Source: Blasia pusilla (lineage: Eukaryota > Marchantiophyta > Marchantiopsida > Blasiales). From it: 64,000 bases of DNA. How positions within the stretch are numbered: the first letter of the stretch is position 1; every line of letters begins with the position of its first letter. Position numbers and translations under genes: made by a program. Below are positions 10,651 through 23,510 of the stretch, one piece after another. The stretch covers positions 2,542,001-2,606,000 of the forward strand of contig CM114273.1 in NCBI GenBank assembly GCA_050084515.1, written 5' to 3'. The notes beneath the pieces were generated by a model. That model saw nothing but the letters and a program-made list of their open reading frames with translations, was not told the DNA's origin and made no database searches.

Positions 10651-12970
10651 TCATTGGATGCTCTTAGATGTTTTCAAGCTTTCATCCATAAGAAGAGTTG
10701 TATTTGTCTCAGCCATGACCTGAGTAATATGGAGTTGGGATGCACTTGGTAGGTCATCCTCCATGTTCTCACATTCTATTGCATCTGCTACTTGGGTCAT
10801 GGATGGAGGCATGGCCCATTCTTCATTAATCTCATTTAGCTCCCTTAATATCTGGGTATCAGATATGGGATCTAAATCCTCTACTTGAGTGGAAACCCCC
10901 CCTCTTGTAGAATCTTCCACTTCTTCCTGTAGTGAGACACTTTTCTTCCTTGCTGCAAATGAGGATGCAACTTTCAACAAGTTGTTTTTCAAAGTAAGAA
11001 GGTCATGAGAAGAAGATCTCACTCTCACGCCACCAAGATGAGCATCACAATCCTCACCTACTATAGTTGAATTCTTCAGAGAATCCAAATCTGTATTCAC
11101 TGGAGTAACAAAGCTATGCTCGGGAGGAATCTTTGAGATGTGACGGTTAACACTATCTACAATGTCAGACAATGAATCCACAAAATATAAAGACTTAGAT
11201 GTATCAACAGGTATATCACCAAGTCCATCAACATGTGTTGTCTCTCCCAAGTGATCCACGAGCTTTTCACTCACCTCTCTCAAGTTGCCCATTCTGGACC
11301 CATCAGTCGGAATGCCTTCCATATTTGGACAATCATCTCCAACAAGTTCATCAGTGGATGGAATGCATGGCACTTCTTCTAATGGTGTAGGAATAGAGGA
11401 AACTTCCACTGACATGGGAGTGCTTCCAACATCCAAAATTCCTACATGAATGGGATCCAAACCATCTTGTATGGATATGGTTGAAACAAGAGTTTGAGTA
11501 ACTCTTATATGTGATGTAGGACTTTCCCCAAAAAAATCTCTATCTCCATGACATGGACTTGTGCTCAAAGAACTGAAATCTGGATTTTTCCTTTGTGGTG
11601 AGGTATTGGTGCTCTTTCCTATAACCTCACACGGATCAGTATGAGGATCTATGCTAACACATGATGGAATGCCTTCCATGCCTCAAACTGTAGGTTACAC
11701 TAATGGTTCTCCTACATCATCTTCATCTACCTCCATGGAAATAGGGATCTCTATAGGCATTGTGGAAGAGTCATTACCAACCTCATGCCTTACTCTCTTC
11801 TTGAGCCTTTTGAAGACTCGTGGTAATCTTTCCTCAGATGCAATGGTTCCTCCCATGGATTTGGTCGCATAGCTCTTCATCTCGGCTCCTCAACATCAAT
11901 ACGGACATCCTGGTTCTGTCCCACCTCCTCAACCACAATAGGACTCCTCGGTGTAACACAATCATGAACCACCTTAGAAGACCTTCGTGGGCGCAAAACT
12001 TCAAAGTCACTGATAGGTTCCGAGTTATCTGATGTAGAAGTGTGCGAGGTAGAGGACTTATTGGAGCTACCTCCAACTCCAAATTGCTGTAAACTTTTTC
12101 TAGACGATTGAAGATCTACATCTATCTTCTCTTCGGTCACATACCTACATGCCCTTTCCTCACAAAACTCCTTCACTTTATTTGAATTCCTCTTCTCCAA
12201 CCATTCTTGATATTGTTGCTTCGCCATGAAATCTGAGCCAACCCATCAAGTTTCCTGATCTCTTTCAAGCCAACCCATCAAGTTTTGCTTCTTCCTAGCT
12301 ATCCAAGCAATTGTCTCCCTCACTTGCTGATCTCTCTCATTAGAATATTTAGAAGGAAGCAAATCCAAGTCTACACCCCCTTTCTTCTCCACCACCCCCC
12401 ACAGTTTCTTCACCAAGTCAAGGTGTACAAAATATTGCTTGCCCCTTCCGATCAAATCTGTAGATGTAGGGTCACTCGCTCTCTCTCAATGGCAGCCACG
12501 TATCCCAACACCACCATCTCCATCATGGCATTGCTTGTTTGGCACTCACGAACTCTCAAAATACAATGCCCATACTTTTTGCTGTCTAAGAGCTCTTACC
12601 AATCATCAATGGAAAAACACTGTTGAAGATCACACTCCATCAAAGCCAACAAGGATGGCTTCTTTCCCAAGTGAGGGATTCTAGGATGTTCTTTAATTGC
12701 TAACCATCTCTCTGAATGAAATTGGCGCAATCGATATAATTTCTCCCGTCTCATTTTTTCCTCTCTCTTGGTTGCATCACCAAGTTTCCTCAACTTCTCT
12801 TTCTCTCTTTGGGAATCACTAATCTTCCTTTTACGGCCCTTTGTAGGATCCATAGGAGGCCTACCTACATGTTCCAATGGAACTAAGTAGCATTGTTCCA
12901 GGTTTGGATGCTTCTTAACCAAGTGTTGGTTACACTTTGTCTTGATCTTGACAGAGAACTGTGTTGATGA
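10651..12970 (-). pseudogene. Unknown long protein, broken (transposon-associated?)
   Basis: A minus-strand coding-like region of about 2.3 kb spread over several frames. From the 5' end it shows a basic, charged segment at about 12960-12600 (VGRPPMDPTKGRKRKISDS, KLRKLGDATKREEKMRREKL, FHSERWLAIKEHP). After a TAA comes KKYGHCILRVRECQTSNAMM, then WIARKKQNLMGWLERDQ and YQEWLEKRNSNKVKEF (12455-12150). It ends in a long Ser/Asp/Glu-rich acidic tail (11679-10651). Breaks include TAA at about 12572, the stop before 12227, a frame change near 11880 and two stops near 11692. A small tandem duplication (CCAACCCATCAAGTTT twice, 12239 and 12271) adds to the disorder. The family is not recognised. It lies upstream of the MULE on the same strand and may be a second ORF of a large element or an independent dead gene. 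Confidence 0.45.
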
Positions 12971-14529
12971 ATCTAATAGAAAATAAGGGATATCCTAGCC
13001 GAAGGAATACTACTACGTTTAGGGATTTTTTGACGGTGGTCGAGTATTGCGCCGATCCCATAAATTGGATGAATCTTCTTGTGAGGCCTCTGGTGTGATA
13101 AAAAGGAGATCAAGATCTCAAGGAAATACAAATCAACGACATTATGGATATGATCATGAAGATCAGCAAAGAGTTATGTCGACGGGTAGAGCTCACGAAG
13201 AAGGCAATTGAACCTTGGATCATCGAAGAAGGACTCTAAGCCATGGCGTTGAGGAATGCGCATATCTCGATGGACAAGGTGCGGCGGATGGTGAAGGTGG
13301 GAGGGATCAATCAGCCATTGAACTGGACCTTTTCAAGAAAAATCAGTTCACCAAAACAGAAAAGAGTGTCGCTATCTCACTTTGATGGCGTTAGAGAAAA
13401 GGCCAGAGGAGACGGTCGAAGGCATAGTATTGACTCTCCAGCAACATTATCACCAGGTAATGTTGCTGAGACTAAGTGTCACTTCATCTGTAAGTGCATC
13501 TCTATCCCAAAACTGAGGAGCGTCTCAATGCTACCAGATGATGCTAAGACCCAACACTTATGACCTAAGAGCGGTCTTCTTGCCCTATTATTCAATCGTC
13601 GAGGCCAAACTAAGAAATAAAATCCCTATACTAAACCCGCATATTCCACCTTCAAGAGTTTTGCAATCCCCACCCCCAATTTTGGGAGTTCATTAAGATC
13701 CACCTACAGCCAATGAGCAAGATTTGATCTCACCAATTTATATAGTTGCCACATGTGGCGTCTGGAGCATTGTGTCAAGATATGGACAACCTTCGAGATG
13801 TCACAGGACTCTAAAGAGATTCCGATCTATAGAGAGGCGCTTCGACGATGATACGAACGCTAGGAGAACTCCACTTAGTGCGTAAATGCTTCCACGCATT
13901 TATGTAGTAAGTGGGTGTTGGGCGTCTGTATTCAGGAGTGATGAAAGCCCGTTGTCACATTGATCCACCGGGAGATTCTAGCATTCATTTCTTTGGGTAA
14001 GAATTGGGCCAAAATAAAACGACAATGTTGGGGATCTAAATTGTAGGAATCAAGTTGACATTGATTGACAAGGTACCTTGGCTTTGTTGTTATCAGTATG
14101 ATCACTGTAGGCATTCTGGAGATAAAGCAATAGGTCATACAAGAGTGTCATGATTTTGAAGGTTTCTTACCAATGGCTAGGATCATGCGAAGATCCTTAA
14201 AGTTGAGCTTGTGCATTTGGATTAGAGATGGCACTTTCTTCAAGGCTGTGTATTCATCGTTCGTCACTAACATTGATGATCTGATGTTGCAGGTTGCTAT
14301 TCTAGCCCATTCCATCAATTTTTCCGTGCAGGTATGTTCCTGACCACCTAACACCACAGGATTGTAATGTTCCAACCTGAAGAATCTGTGACAACAACTG
14401 TAGAAGAAGTTGTAATAGATTTAACATTGTGCCTGACATTCTGCATCATCATGTCACCGTTGAAACTTGGATGGGCCATACACTCTGATTTTTTGATGCT
14501 TTATCACCTTAAGCAAAGCACGGGGCCCC
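12971..14529. other. No secure gene; possible exon remnants
   Basis: Two weak coding-like patches. On the plus strand (13090-13240) a frame reads DLKEIQINDIMDMIMKISKE then RRVELTKKAIEPWIIEEGL before a stop. On the minus strand (14375-14166) a frame contains EWARIATCN and LVTNDEYTALKKVPSLIQMH, ending at a possible GTAAGA donor. Neither is recognisable or part of a reconstructable gene. They may be transposon or gene relics. Confidence 0.3.
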
Positions 14530-14542
14530 CACAACCCAGAGT

Positions 14543-14664
14543 ATATGCGTGAGTGTATTTCATTTATGTGTGGATCTACCCGTATGTTGGGGAAGATCGG
14601 TGTTGTGTCGTGTGTAGATGTGACCAGCGATGTGGATTGTGTAACGATGTGTATGCGCACGACA
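14543..14664 (+). repeat. LTR-like fragment, same family as 43620 and 44259
   Basis: From about 14543 the sequence matches the 134-base module found after the gypsy element. Shared landmarks are TTTATGTGTGGATCTACCCG against GTACATGTGTGGATCGACCC, then GGGGAAGATCGGTGTTGTGT, GTAGATGTGACCAGCGATGT and GTATGCGCACGACA. Similarity ends at CGACA, exactly where the copy at 44259-44392 ends. The first ten or so bases are diverged and a GGGGCCCCC palindrome lies just upstream. Probably a solo or truncated LTR of the 36-44 kb family. Confidence 0.8.
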
Positions 14665-15909
14665 GAGGTAAGCACCTCATGCCATGCCGTGAGGGCTATC
14701 CACAAGGGTGGATATATTCTGTTGTTTACACAATTTGGAAATGGTCACTAGTTGCACTATGGTAAATTTTAACAATTTAGGAGCAAGGATCTCACAATTT
14801 TTTGAACCAATTCTTCAAAAGCTTTGATGACTTCGAATTTCCTTTGTATTGTTAGTGTTTGCTAAACTCTCGAGCAAAGTGATGTGCCCCAAAGGAAAAA
14901 TGGTATAGACTTCAAAGATGTATATACAACGCTATGATACATGGGAAAGGAGCTATTGAGGACTTTGAGGATGAAATACCACTTGCCTCTTGATTGATGG
15001 GAATATGTATGAGGACCCTAATTGTGGGGATTTTGGGAATCAATGGCCTCTAGAACATAATATCATACTTTTTTTTTGTAAAAAAACCGAGTGTCATTTT
15101 AACATGAATCCAATAATATAATTGATGAACAGTGAATACGTGCTAAATATGTCGAATATGCAACAGTTTCTATACTCAAAAAGCACAGATGGATGGATAA
15201 GGGTAAACTTGTTGAGGTGGCTAAATTTTGTGAAAATTCGCTCGAAAAGCACCAAGGGCATGCAACAATAGCTCAATAGCTAAATTTCATAGAAATGCAT
15301 GATCGGCAACCCAATGAACAATAGCTAGATTTCTTGAAGATGGAGGACTGGCTAAACTCTTTATGCATTATGAACTATGGGAGCAAGAGGAGAAATAGTT
15401 TAAGGATAATACAATGAAAGAAATATAAGAGACTACAAAGTCAAAAGTTCTAGGAGAAATGAATAACTAGTGGTGGGATCTTATACTTCAAAAACCCATA
15501 TCAAGTTCAACTTGAAAAACAACGGAGGACATTATAGATACACAATCATGGTCTTGCACATAATGATGGTGTAGATTATAGATCTAATCACTACCACATC
15601 ACTATAGTCCCCGAGCTACAATGCCTACTACTTAATGAATACAATCTGCGTAGCATTGTCCAATCTCTTATTACTTAATGAGTAGTTTTTCGACACTTTC
15701 CAACCAAGAAGAAATAAAAACTTGAAATCAAAGAGGATAGGAGGAGGAAAAACCAATTGAAAGTACGAAGGGCAAGGACTCATAAAAGAGGAGGTTGTTG
15801 GGGATGAGGCAAACTCAAATAGCCAATGAACACCAAGGGCACAACATTTTGAAGGAGACCAAGATGAAGGAGTATTATTGCAAGTATAAAGGCAATACGC
15901 AAGGAGTAT

Positions 15910-15911
<2 letters not shown>
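14665..15911. other. Intergenic, no gene seen
   Basis: AT-rich sequence, stop-rich in all frames. No RNA gene, repeat or domain was recognised. Confidence 0.5.
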
Positions 15912-15952
<41 letters not shown>

Positions 15953-16062
15953 GCAAGGCTACGACAGGCACTACTTAATGAGTACAATCTCTCTCTCTCT
16001 CTCTCATCATGGTCGCAAGGCTACAACAGGTACTATTTAATGAGTACAATCTCTCTCATCAA
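15912..16062. repeat. (CT)n microsatellite with 62-bp duplication
   Basis: (CT)n covers 15912-15949. It is followed by a unit TCGCAAGGCTACGACAGGCA ... TTAATGAGTACAAT(CT)n beginning at 15950 and repeated from 16012 with few changes. A related CTACTTAATGAATACAATCT also lies at about 15627. The duplicated unit contains the microsatellite, suggesting slippage plus unequal exchange. Confidence 0.9.
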
Positions 16063-17218
16063 GCAGTAAATGACCAAGAGGTTTGTTGAACTAACATAAG
16101 GTCCTCTCAAAGAGATTTTAGGTTTAACTCTTGCCTTGGAGCGTGGGGGGAAGTCTCAACCCCATGGCAATGGCGTCCCCCTACCTAGGGCATGGATGGT
16201 CCATGTTCGAGAGAGAGTACGCCTTGAGAGCCTTTCATGTGTGCGCCTTGACTACGTTCCCAAGTCAAGAATTTGGATAAAACAAAGTTCAAGGCTTCAC
16301 TCAAAAACGAAATCTCCTCAATGAGAACCCCAAACATAAATGTTTGAAATCTAGATGTGAAGGTGCCTGTCGGATACAATATCAATATCACATATGTGGA
16401 AGGGGTCCCAACAGCCTGATAGGCTTCCCGTGGACTATAAATCTAATCTAATCTCTCTAGTGAAGTTTAACTAAGTTGGGGGGATCCAAAGATGGTTAGT
16501 ATTCTCCAAGACTATGGTTGTTTACCAACATATTAATACAATTTTAGTTATTTTTCAACATAAATCTTCTATCTTCTCAACTTTTCAAATGAGCCTAAAC
16601 TTTAATGAAGCTCAACTCCATTCAAGCTTCTTTAGAGTTTGGGATGGGAAATGGACATATAGTCTACTTGATTAGAGAAAACCCGGCGCTATCAGAAAGA
16701 GAACAAGCAATGGAGCAAACAAGAGGATGGGAGAGGCCCATCGAGAAAGAAAAAGAGGGGGCCCAAAGGGCGAAAACAAAAGGCTATAAATGACTGAAAG
16801 AGAGTGATGGAGAATGAAACTTGCTAATTCCAAATTGAAATGAAAACAGTGAAGAATCGTGTGCCAAAGAGCCTTCACAATCTAGCACTCGCACGCTTCT
16901 CCATTCTCAATGACTTCTTGAGAGAGTGTTCTACCTCTAAGATTGACATATATTGTCTATACAGAGCTCCTATGATAGTTCTTTATATTCTCTTCCAAAA
17001 CTCTAAAGAGATCTCTGATACTTCCAGCCCATTGTTGAAGGGCCACTGAATCTGTCTCCAGATTGTGAGAGGTTGAGCTTTCCTCTCTGATGCATCTATC
17101 TTTTGAGCAGCAGCAAGTCAACTTCAATACGCTGCAATTGATAGTACAACCACTTCAGTGGTGACATGATATTAGTGAGTCCAACGAATTTGATGTACCT
17201 AGGATTGCTGGTCAGATT
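16063..17218. other. Intergenic region 3' of the S1-domain gene
   Basis: No gene supported. A patch at 16380-16460 ends in TCTAATCTAATCTCTCT after CCTGATAGGCTTCCCGTGGA, which resembles a retroposon tail but is too short to assign. The 3' UTR and polyadenylation region of the minus-strand S1-domain gene should lie at the right end of this stretch. Confidence 0.4.
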
Positions 17219-20200
17219 TCAAGGAACTCTGCCTGTGACCCTCTGGACAGCAGCCTTGATTCCTTCTCTGTCAAGACTGGTTTTCAGATGCACCTCCTGC
17301 ACCTGCGAAAAACCATTTCGCAGCACCTCCCATTAATCAGCCTACTAGAACTGGGATGATAGTCGAGATACGAAGGATTTAAGGGGTCAAGTTTCTCTAC
17401 GTGGATTTGTTGAGAAGATGGAAATTCAGACTCTAAAATAATGAACCAGAGCATTCTACAGAGACTGCCAATTCCTACTACTAAAGAAGTTAACATCATA
17501 TTCACACAAGTCTAGCGTCAGAAATCCTCTTCAGTCAAACATGATTTGGTATATTTCCTGGACATGTAGTCGATGCTAAGTCCCTGCTACCATGAAAAAC
17601 TAGTTCCTTGAGTTAGGGAGTTACCAGTCTACCAGCTCGAGCTAAGAGAGTGAACTTCCCATCGTCAATGGTCGCCTGCTCAGAAGCAAACCAACGAATT
17701 ACGCTCCAGCAGTTCACCTATGCAAACAATTTAAAGCAACCTTCCTTGGCCAAAGCATTGTACTAAAACACTACCAAACAAGCTGACGACATATGATATG
17801 CATGAAAAAACAGAAAATAGATCACGAAGGAGTCTCACATTCGATAGCCACAGTTCCAGGTCTTGAGACACCACCCGTCTTTCTAGAGCTTGTCGACCGA
17901 GTATGATTTCAGAAATCCTGCAATACCAAGTGAACATAAAAGGTGACAACATCAATCGGGCCTCCTGAAATGTGATACGATCTCTGGATACACAGCTTCA
18001 TTCTTCCAAAGAAAAGTCCATCTCAGATCCCGTCTTGCTGTTGCTTTTTCATGAAAGATCCTGCCTAGATTTACCATCTTGAAGAACAGCAGGTTCAAGT
18101 CGAAATGCAAACCAAGTGGTCAAGTTCATCACCATGCATGAAGGTGGAGATTTTGTTAGCCTTCCTAAGTTGATTCCTATGCAGGACTCAGAATCAAGAA
18201 CTTTACCCTTCTTCTTGCAACATCTCGGAACATATCTGCTCAAGTCCAGGTAATGGTGTGCCGATCAGCTCTGCATCAGAATTCAGAGTGTCGGCTAAGC
18301 GTGGATCTTCCTGTCAATAAACATGATCATCATCTCCAATCAGTCAGGAACGAGAAGGATTCATATTTTCTCACAGTTGAAACAAGAAGAATACTCCTTG
18401 CCCTTGGATGCTACACAAATTCTGATGATGATTGAAAAATCTCTTGATGTTGCGTTTCCATCTGGCTACCATCTAATCACTGTATTCAACGCCATAGCAC
18501 CCCATAGAAGTATAAGCCTTTCGTAGGGAGGGTGATGCCTAAGGTTCAAAATTTACTTGAGGTTCCACAGGCATGAGCGTGTCAAGTGTCTCCAGAAGGG
18601 GATCAGCTTGTAGCTGCTTGATGGACAGTGCCAGCTTCATCCTTTCCCTGTCACAATCATGCAAAAGGCTGAACATTAAACTCGAACAGATTCAAAAGTC
18701 ATGAAAATAATTCTTCAGTATACAACTGGATGGATGAAAAAACTTCTTATAGTGCATAGTGATTCAAAGTGAAACACGGCTAGCAAAGCAAATTTCTATA
18801 ACAAATATAGAAGTAGCCCAAACATTTGCCCTCTCCTTGCTCTCACTAGAAGGGAGAAACAGGAACCAGTCATGAACAGATGACTGACATCTTTAACAGC
18901 AGGGTGTAGCCAGAGCAAGAGAACCAAAGAGGAAGGAACCAGTGAAATGATTTTTAGAGGGACGCCTTCTTAAAGTGTGCCTTGGCACAAAATCCATTGA
19001 GCTTGTTATGCCCTAGATTCCACTCTGAATGGTTTGCTCTCGACATAGAGGAGTATTTGGTCTGTTGTGAAGGCCTTCGATTTCCAGATTTAAAATCAGG
19101 GAGCATAGTGAAAGTCTACACACAGTTAATTCATGAACTGTCCTAACTCTTGACCATGACTATCTGTGTCACTATTCCATGGGTAGGGGACACCACTTTG
19201 TGGAGCTTCCTTTGGCATCACCATAGATTGAACCCACAGTCTCCTACTTGAGAGGGTTTTATGCAAGTTCAGCTTGACAGCTGTTACCATCTACCACTGC
19301 ATGGAAGAAGTGACGATGAGAGAAGAAAGATGCAAGCAATTACCGGTCAACTTGGGTAACTTTCACTCTGACTTGTTCACCTTCCTGAATGTACTCCTTA
19401 GGGAAGGGTACTGGATCCCAGGAGAGCTCTGTCACGTGCACTAGTCCACTTATGGGATATGAACCTGCATACGCATGAGACAGCACAGGAAACAGTTGTC
19501 AGCCCTATGAAAATGATAGCAGAAGGTCGTTTTTTCAACAATGCAGTGAACGTGCTTTGATAAGGACTTTTCGAGAACAAAATCTTGGACGGTGCTAGTC
19601 AGCCTGCAGTTCGACTTCTTGTCGCCTGACTGGCAAAGATTTGAAGTTTCTGGATTTAACAATAACGCCCAAAATTTCGAGTATTCACATGTCTTTGCTG
19701 AACTCATGTTGGTAGAAGCAAAAGGAAGCAGTGAATATAAGATCGGAAATGTTGACCATGATTGCTGTCAACATGAAAACGCAAATGATGATTGGCCTCT
19801 TACATTCATAGAACTTCGGCTAATTATGTGACACGACATTGGAACGGGAAATCTCACCATCTGGGAATTTAACATCGACAAATGCACCATAATCTGTCAC
19901 AGAATTGACTTTTCCTTCAAAGACATCTCCTTCATTAATCTGTTGTATACTCTCCACCAGAACTGCCTGCTTCTCAGAGAAAATCAACCTTCTCTCCTCC
20001 TCATTCACTTCTATCAACTGTTATGAAGAGAATAAGATAGCCACATTCAGATACCAATCACTGAGGAAATTAGACGAGCCCTGGACTATTCGAACACTAG
20101 CTAAAAGCGTTTAGGGTCCATCAAGCTTCAAACCTAATGTAAGGAGGAAGGTCCTTCTATTCTCAACCCAAGTTGAACCCTATCCAAGCCTATGCACTGC

Positions 20201-22478
20201 CAGGAGAAACCTCATGCACAAGATCCCACAAAGCAATCTAGCTCTTTCTCAAATCCTAGAACACCAGACTGAAAACATTTACTGGATGAGAACATTTGAT
20301 GTGAATTGACCACATGATAAGTAAATTTTGAGTGGACAGTAACGCATTGAGTATAAGATACTGTGAAAAAAAGGCTCCTTACCTTAACAGAGATCAGTTC
20401 TCCAACAATTTCCTTTCCAACTTCTGCAAATGCTTTGCTCCCATCTGCAGCAAAGAAGAACCAAAACCCTTTAGTAATTGTTATGTTAAGTTGGATTCGA
20501 AGAGATCACCCTCCAAAATCCTCATCTGTTACTACTGTTGGCCTAAGAAATGCTGAGAAAAGACAGCCACTTGGATGTCTGAGTGTCAAATGACTAAAGT
20601 ACAGGTCTGAAATGAGAGGAACGATTCAAGACTCCCTAAACTGGCCAATCGAATCAAGGAACAGCCAGGAACACCGTGTTCATGACCTGTTTCACATGTC
20701 TGTTCAAATACCATCTGTTTCCGGCACATCACCACCATAAATGGCTTCGAATCCAGGCTCCAGCAGGACTACGTATAACCCCTCTGATCTGGTTAAACGT
20801 CAATGGGAAACATCAACAGCAGCAGTCTCAAATTGTATCCAAGCAGTTACAATGAGGAGCAATCTGGTGAATGTGGACCCAGCTCAGTCTGCTCTCTCTC
20901 GTCGGCATTAGGATTCCATGGACTGCTGCACAGGGTATTACCTCTACGACCCCATGTACTACCTAATTATGAATAGTGTTCACTCCTCCCTACTCCTTCA
21001 TTATTTCAACAGTAGTACCAAGACTAAGAAGAAGAGCAGCCCTGAAGGTTTACAGAAAAGTGAGAGGCGATCACTTTCCTGGCTCATCCTTGATATCAAA
21101 CTAGAGGCTTTCAATGCTCTCAACCTACTTGAAGCTTAACCTCGAACAGTAAGAATGGCTGTACAGCCCACAGCAACGAGACGAGGATGTCTGGTGTGGT
21201 ACGGATTCCAGCATCACAAGATTTCCGCTGGAAATGTAAAACCAATCAGCCCGTCCCCCTTCCCCCTAGTCCAGCTGGCTGACTAGGAAGCCAGAAGAAC
21301 TGGACCTCGAGATCACTGTCTGAACAAGTATGAGGAGCTTGAACAACGGCATCGGGAGAGTGCCAGCAATGAAGGTTTTCCGAAGGCAATGGCCTGACGT
21401 TTGATTTTATTTTTTTAAGCTCAAGGTGTACGCTTCCCCAAAGCTCTGATTCGGAGAATTTGCAAGCTTTTCATTCGGTGTTAACCACCACACCTGTGTC
21501 TAACCCTGGCCCTCCACTTCTAGAGGATAAATACGTCACTCTTGTCAATCCAAATTGGACTGCAAAAACATCCAGTAATTCTCTACATTGACGGAAATCT
21601 CTGAACGATGAGATACCACCGTTTGATTAGCACAGCTTCCGATCTCTACATCCATTTCTTCCGCTGTCCATCAAGTCACAGCCCGAGATCTGTGACTGAG
21701 GAGTTCATTCACCTGAATTCCTACGCTTCTCTTGTTCAGAAAGGAGGAAAATCTACGACACAAGAAAAGTAGGATCGCCATTCGAAATTCTCACAAAGTC
21801 GATGATCTGGGACCTTTTGGTAAGCGGGACCCGTTCAGTTGTGAAAACGGCAGAAAGCCTTGAAGAGAGCCAATGCGCACCAGTAGCCCGCCGCTGTTGC
21901 AAGCATCCACTCTGCCTCTGTGTATGGTTCCAGCCTCCATCATCTTCTCCGCCTTCTTCCAGTCAGCAACTCTCTGCATGGCACAACCCAGGAAACCATG
22001 AATTAAGTACCATTCCACAGCTGCATCCATGGCCAGTGAAGCACAATAAATTCTGCCCGATAAACAGCACCCATCGCCATCACCCACGGACGCCACCCGA
22101 TCTCACACTCACCCGAGCTAGCTTGGCATCTGGGCTCTCAGGCACACCAGGAATGGACTTCTCTGTCTTCTCAGCTTCAACTTTCTCAGTGTTGGCTGTA
22201 GCACGGGGTTGAAATCTGGGAGGGGGGCCATCTGTCTTCAATGCCTTGCACTGGAACACCCTGGACCAACTCACATACGATTCCTGCGCTTGAACGCAGC
22301 TCAGGGACGAGAAGCTCAAGGAATTGTGGGAGCTACACGACACTGCGAGCACGGGAAAAGCAGGACTACTGCTTGCAATTCCGCTCAACCCGGATGAGGA
22401 GGGGCTGCCACTCGCCTGCTGCTTGAGAGACAACGAGAGGGACAACGAACACGTCCCGGACATCGCCACTGGCCACAT
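17219..22478 (-). CDS. SRRP1: Chloroplast S1-domain RNA-binding protein (SRRP1-like)
   Basis: Ten GT-AG exons give a continuous 425-codon frame: 22478-22113, 21973-21814, 20444-20383, 20017-19858, 19464-19344, 18647-18557, 18310-18207, 17917-17839, 17675-17625 and 17302-17219 (TGA). The first ~115 residues are Ser-rich with a chloroplast-transit-peptide look. S1 domain 1 starts near residue 137 (GTIHRGRV, GGLLVRIGSLQGFLPFSQL). S1 domain 2 covers about 226-302 (GDVFEGKVNSVTDYGAFVDV, SGLVHVTELSWDPV, LALSIKQLQADPLLETL). A conserved C-terminal part follows (LPGLEQICSEMLQEEG, RQALERRVVSQDLELWLSN, GKFTLLARAGRLVQEV). This order and the C-terminal motif match Arabidopsis At3g23700/SRRP1, a plastid protein reported to bind RNA and affect chloroplast intron splicing and rRNA processing. 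The first exon gives the only in-frame ATG with a transit peptide. The gene is divergent from the PP2C gene, 1.0 kb away. The in-frame TAG at 18539-18541 lies inside intron 6. The symbol rests on remembered family similarity. Confidence 0.9.
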
Positions 22479-22856
22479 TGTACTGCGAAATCGAACGAAT
22501 CACACAATTGTCCCAAGAAACACTAGCACTCCTCAGCAACAACAGCAGACAGTCTCGTCAGGGGCCTAGTCTTTTCAAAGTGACTAACGACAGCAACCCT
22601 CAAAGCAGCCCATCAAAATATCATATCATATCATGCAGCCAAGTATTCACAACCCCCAAGTTCTCAGCTTCTCCTGCTACAGTTATCTCAACGACCGCCA
22701 CATAAAAGGATTTGCAACGACCGCTCACAGGATCTTGCACCCTCATTAAACTAATCCACTTCTCTTGAACCAAAACCCCCCAGCTACCAGGTTGCTCCCA
22801 CTTTATCTTAGATACTACTGCAGTACGACGCCCTTATTCCCTTTTCATGTGAGTGT

Positions 22857-22874
22857 ACACACACACACACACAC
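22857..22874. repeat. (AC)9 microsatellite
   Basis: Uninterrupted AC dinucleotide run in the divergent intergenic region. Confidence 0.97.
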
Positions 22875-23119
22875 CGACTATGGTGAGGCCCAGATTGAGC
22901 TCAGGCTATCCAATGAGTGGATATGAGGTCCCGACCTACTGGGGCTATGAGCTATGGGTTCATGGGATATACCCACCTCCCATAGCCCAGTCCCAAACCG
23001 GTAAAATGCCATAGGTGACTGAAAACGACACGTGGTCGAGAGAAAGTAATGCGATAAGAGAGCACCAAAGAACGGACGGATATGGAATGGAGGACCAGAG
23101 CGACAGGAGTGGAAAGGGG

Positions 23120-23340
23120 GAAGGGAGTGGTGAAACCCAACAACTCCAGCCGCAGCACATGTCCAAAGATCGATGCGGAAGGCACCATAGCTTTGTTGAG
23201 GTGAAGAGTGGTAGCTGAATTCGGAGGGAGGTGGTGAAACGGAACGACTGCAGCTGCACTTGTCCAGAGATTAACGCGGAAGGTGGTGAAACCAAACAAC
23301 TGCACCTGCACTTGTCCAGAGATTAGTGCGGAAGGCAGTG
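23120..23340. repeat. Degenerate minisatellite in divergent promoter region
   Basis: GTGGTGAAACC(C/G)AACAACT..(A/T)GCA..TGTCCA(A/G)AGATTA..GCGGAAGGC recurs at about 23128, 23228 and 23284. The last two copies are about 55 bases apart and very similar; the first is more diverged. Confidence 0.8.
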
Positions 23341-23389
23341 GAGAGTCACGTGAAGGGTTGTAGCTGGATTCGGGGTGTGTGTGTCTCTA

Positions 23390-23392
<3 letters not shown>

Positions 23393-23445
<53 letters not shown>
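23393..23445. repeat. (GT)26 microsatellite
   Basis: About 53 uninterrupted bases of GT dinucleotide, 66 bases upstream of the phosphatase ATG and therefore probably in its 5' UTR or core promoter. Confidence 0.97.
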
Positions 23446-23447
<2 letters not shown>

Positions 23448-23510
23448 AGAAAGACAGACAGAGACAAAGAGAGGAGGAGGAGGAAGAATTGAGTGCAAGG
23501 GAAGGAGAAG

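Larger units (their letters stand above)
22479..23510. promoter_or_regulatory. Shared divergent intergenic region of two plastid-protein genes
   Basis: About 1.03 kb separates the two start codons (22478 minus, 23511 plus). It contains an (AC)n tract at 22857-22874 and a (GT)n tract at 23393-23445. Between them, a degenerate repeat carries the theme GGTGAAAC..AACAACTGCACCTGCACTTGTCCAGAGATTA..GCGGAAGG (23120-23340). A GGAGGAGGAGGAAGA tract precedes the phosphatase ATG. Both genes encode predicted chloroplast proteins, so a common regulatory region is plausible (inference). I did not find a convincing TATA box, as is usual for plant photosynthesis-related genes. Confidence 0.55.

Noticed and set aside
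15628-15987. Minus-strand frame with a poly Glu-Arg run
   Set aside because: The run is the (CT)n microsatellite read on the other strand.
16130-16460. Possible SINE (GTTCGAG box-B-like string and TCTAATCTAATC tail)
   Set aside because: The box A/box B spacing and a tRNA-like head are not convincing, and there is only one copy in the window.
18539-18541. TAG that would end the S1-domain protein at residue 325
   Set aside because: It lies just past a GTAAAT donor; using that donor joins four more exons that encode the conserved C-terminus of the SRRP1 family.
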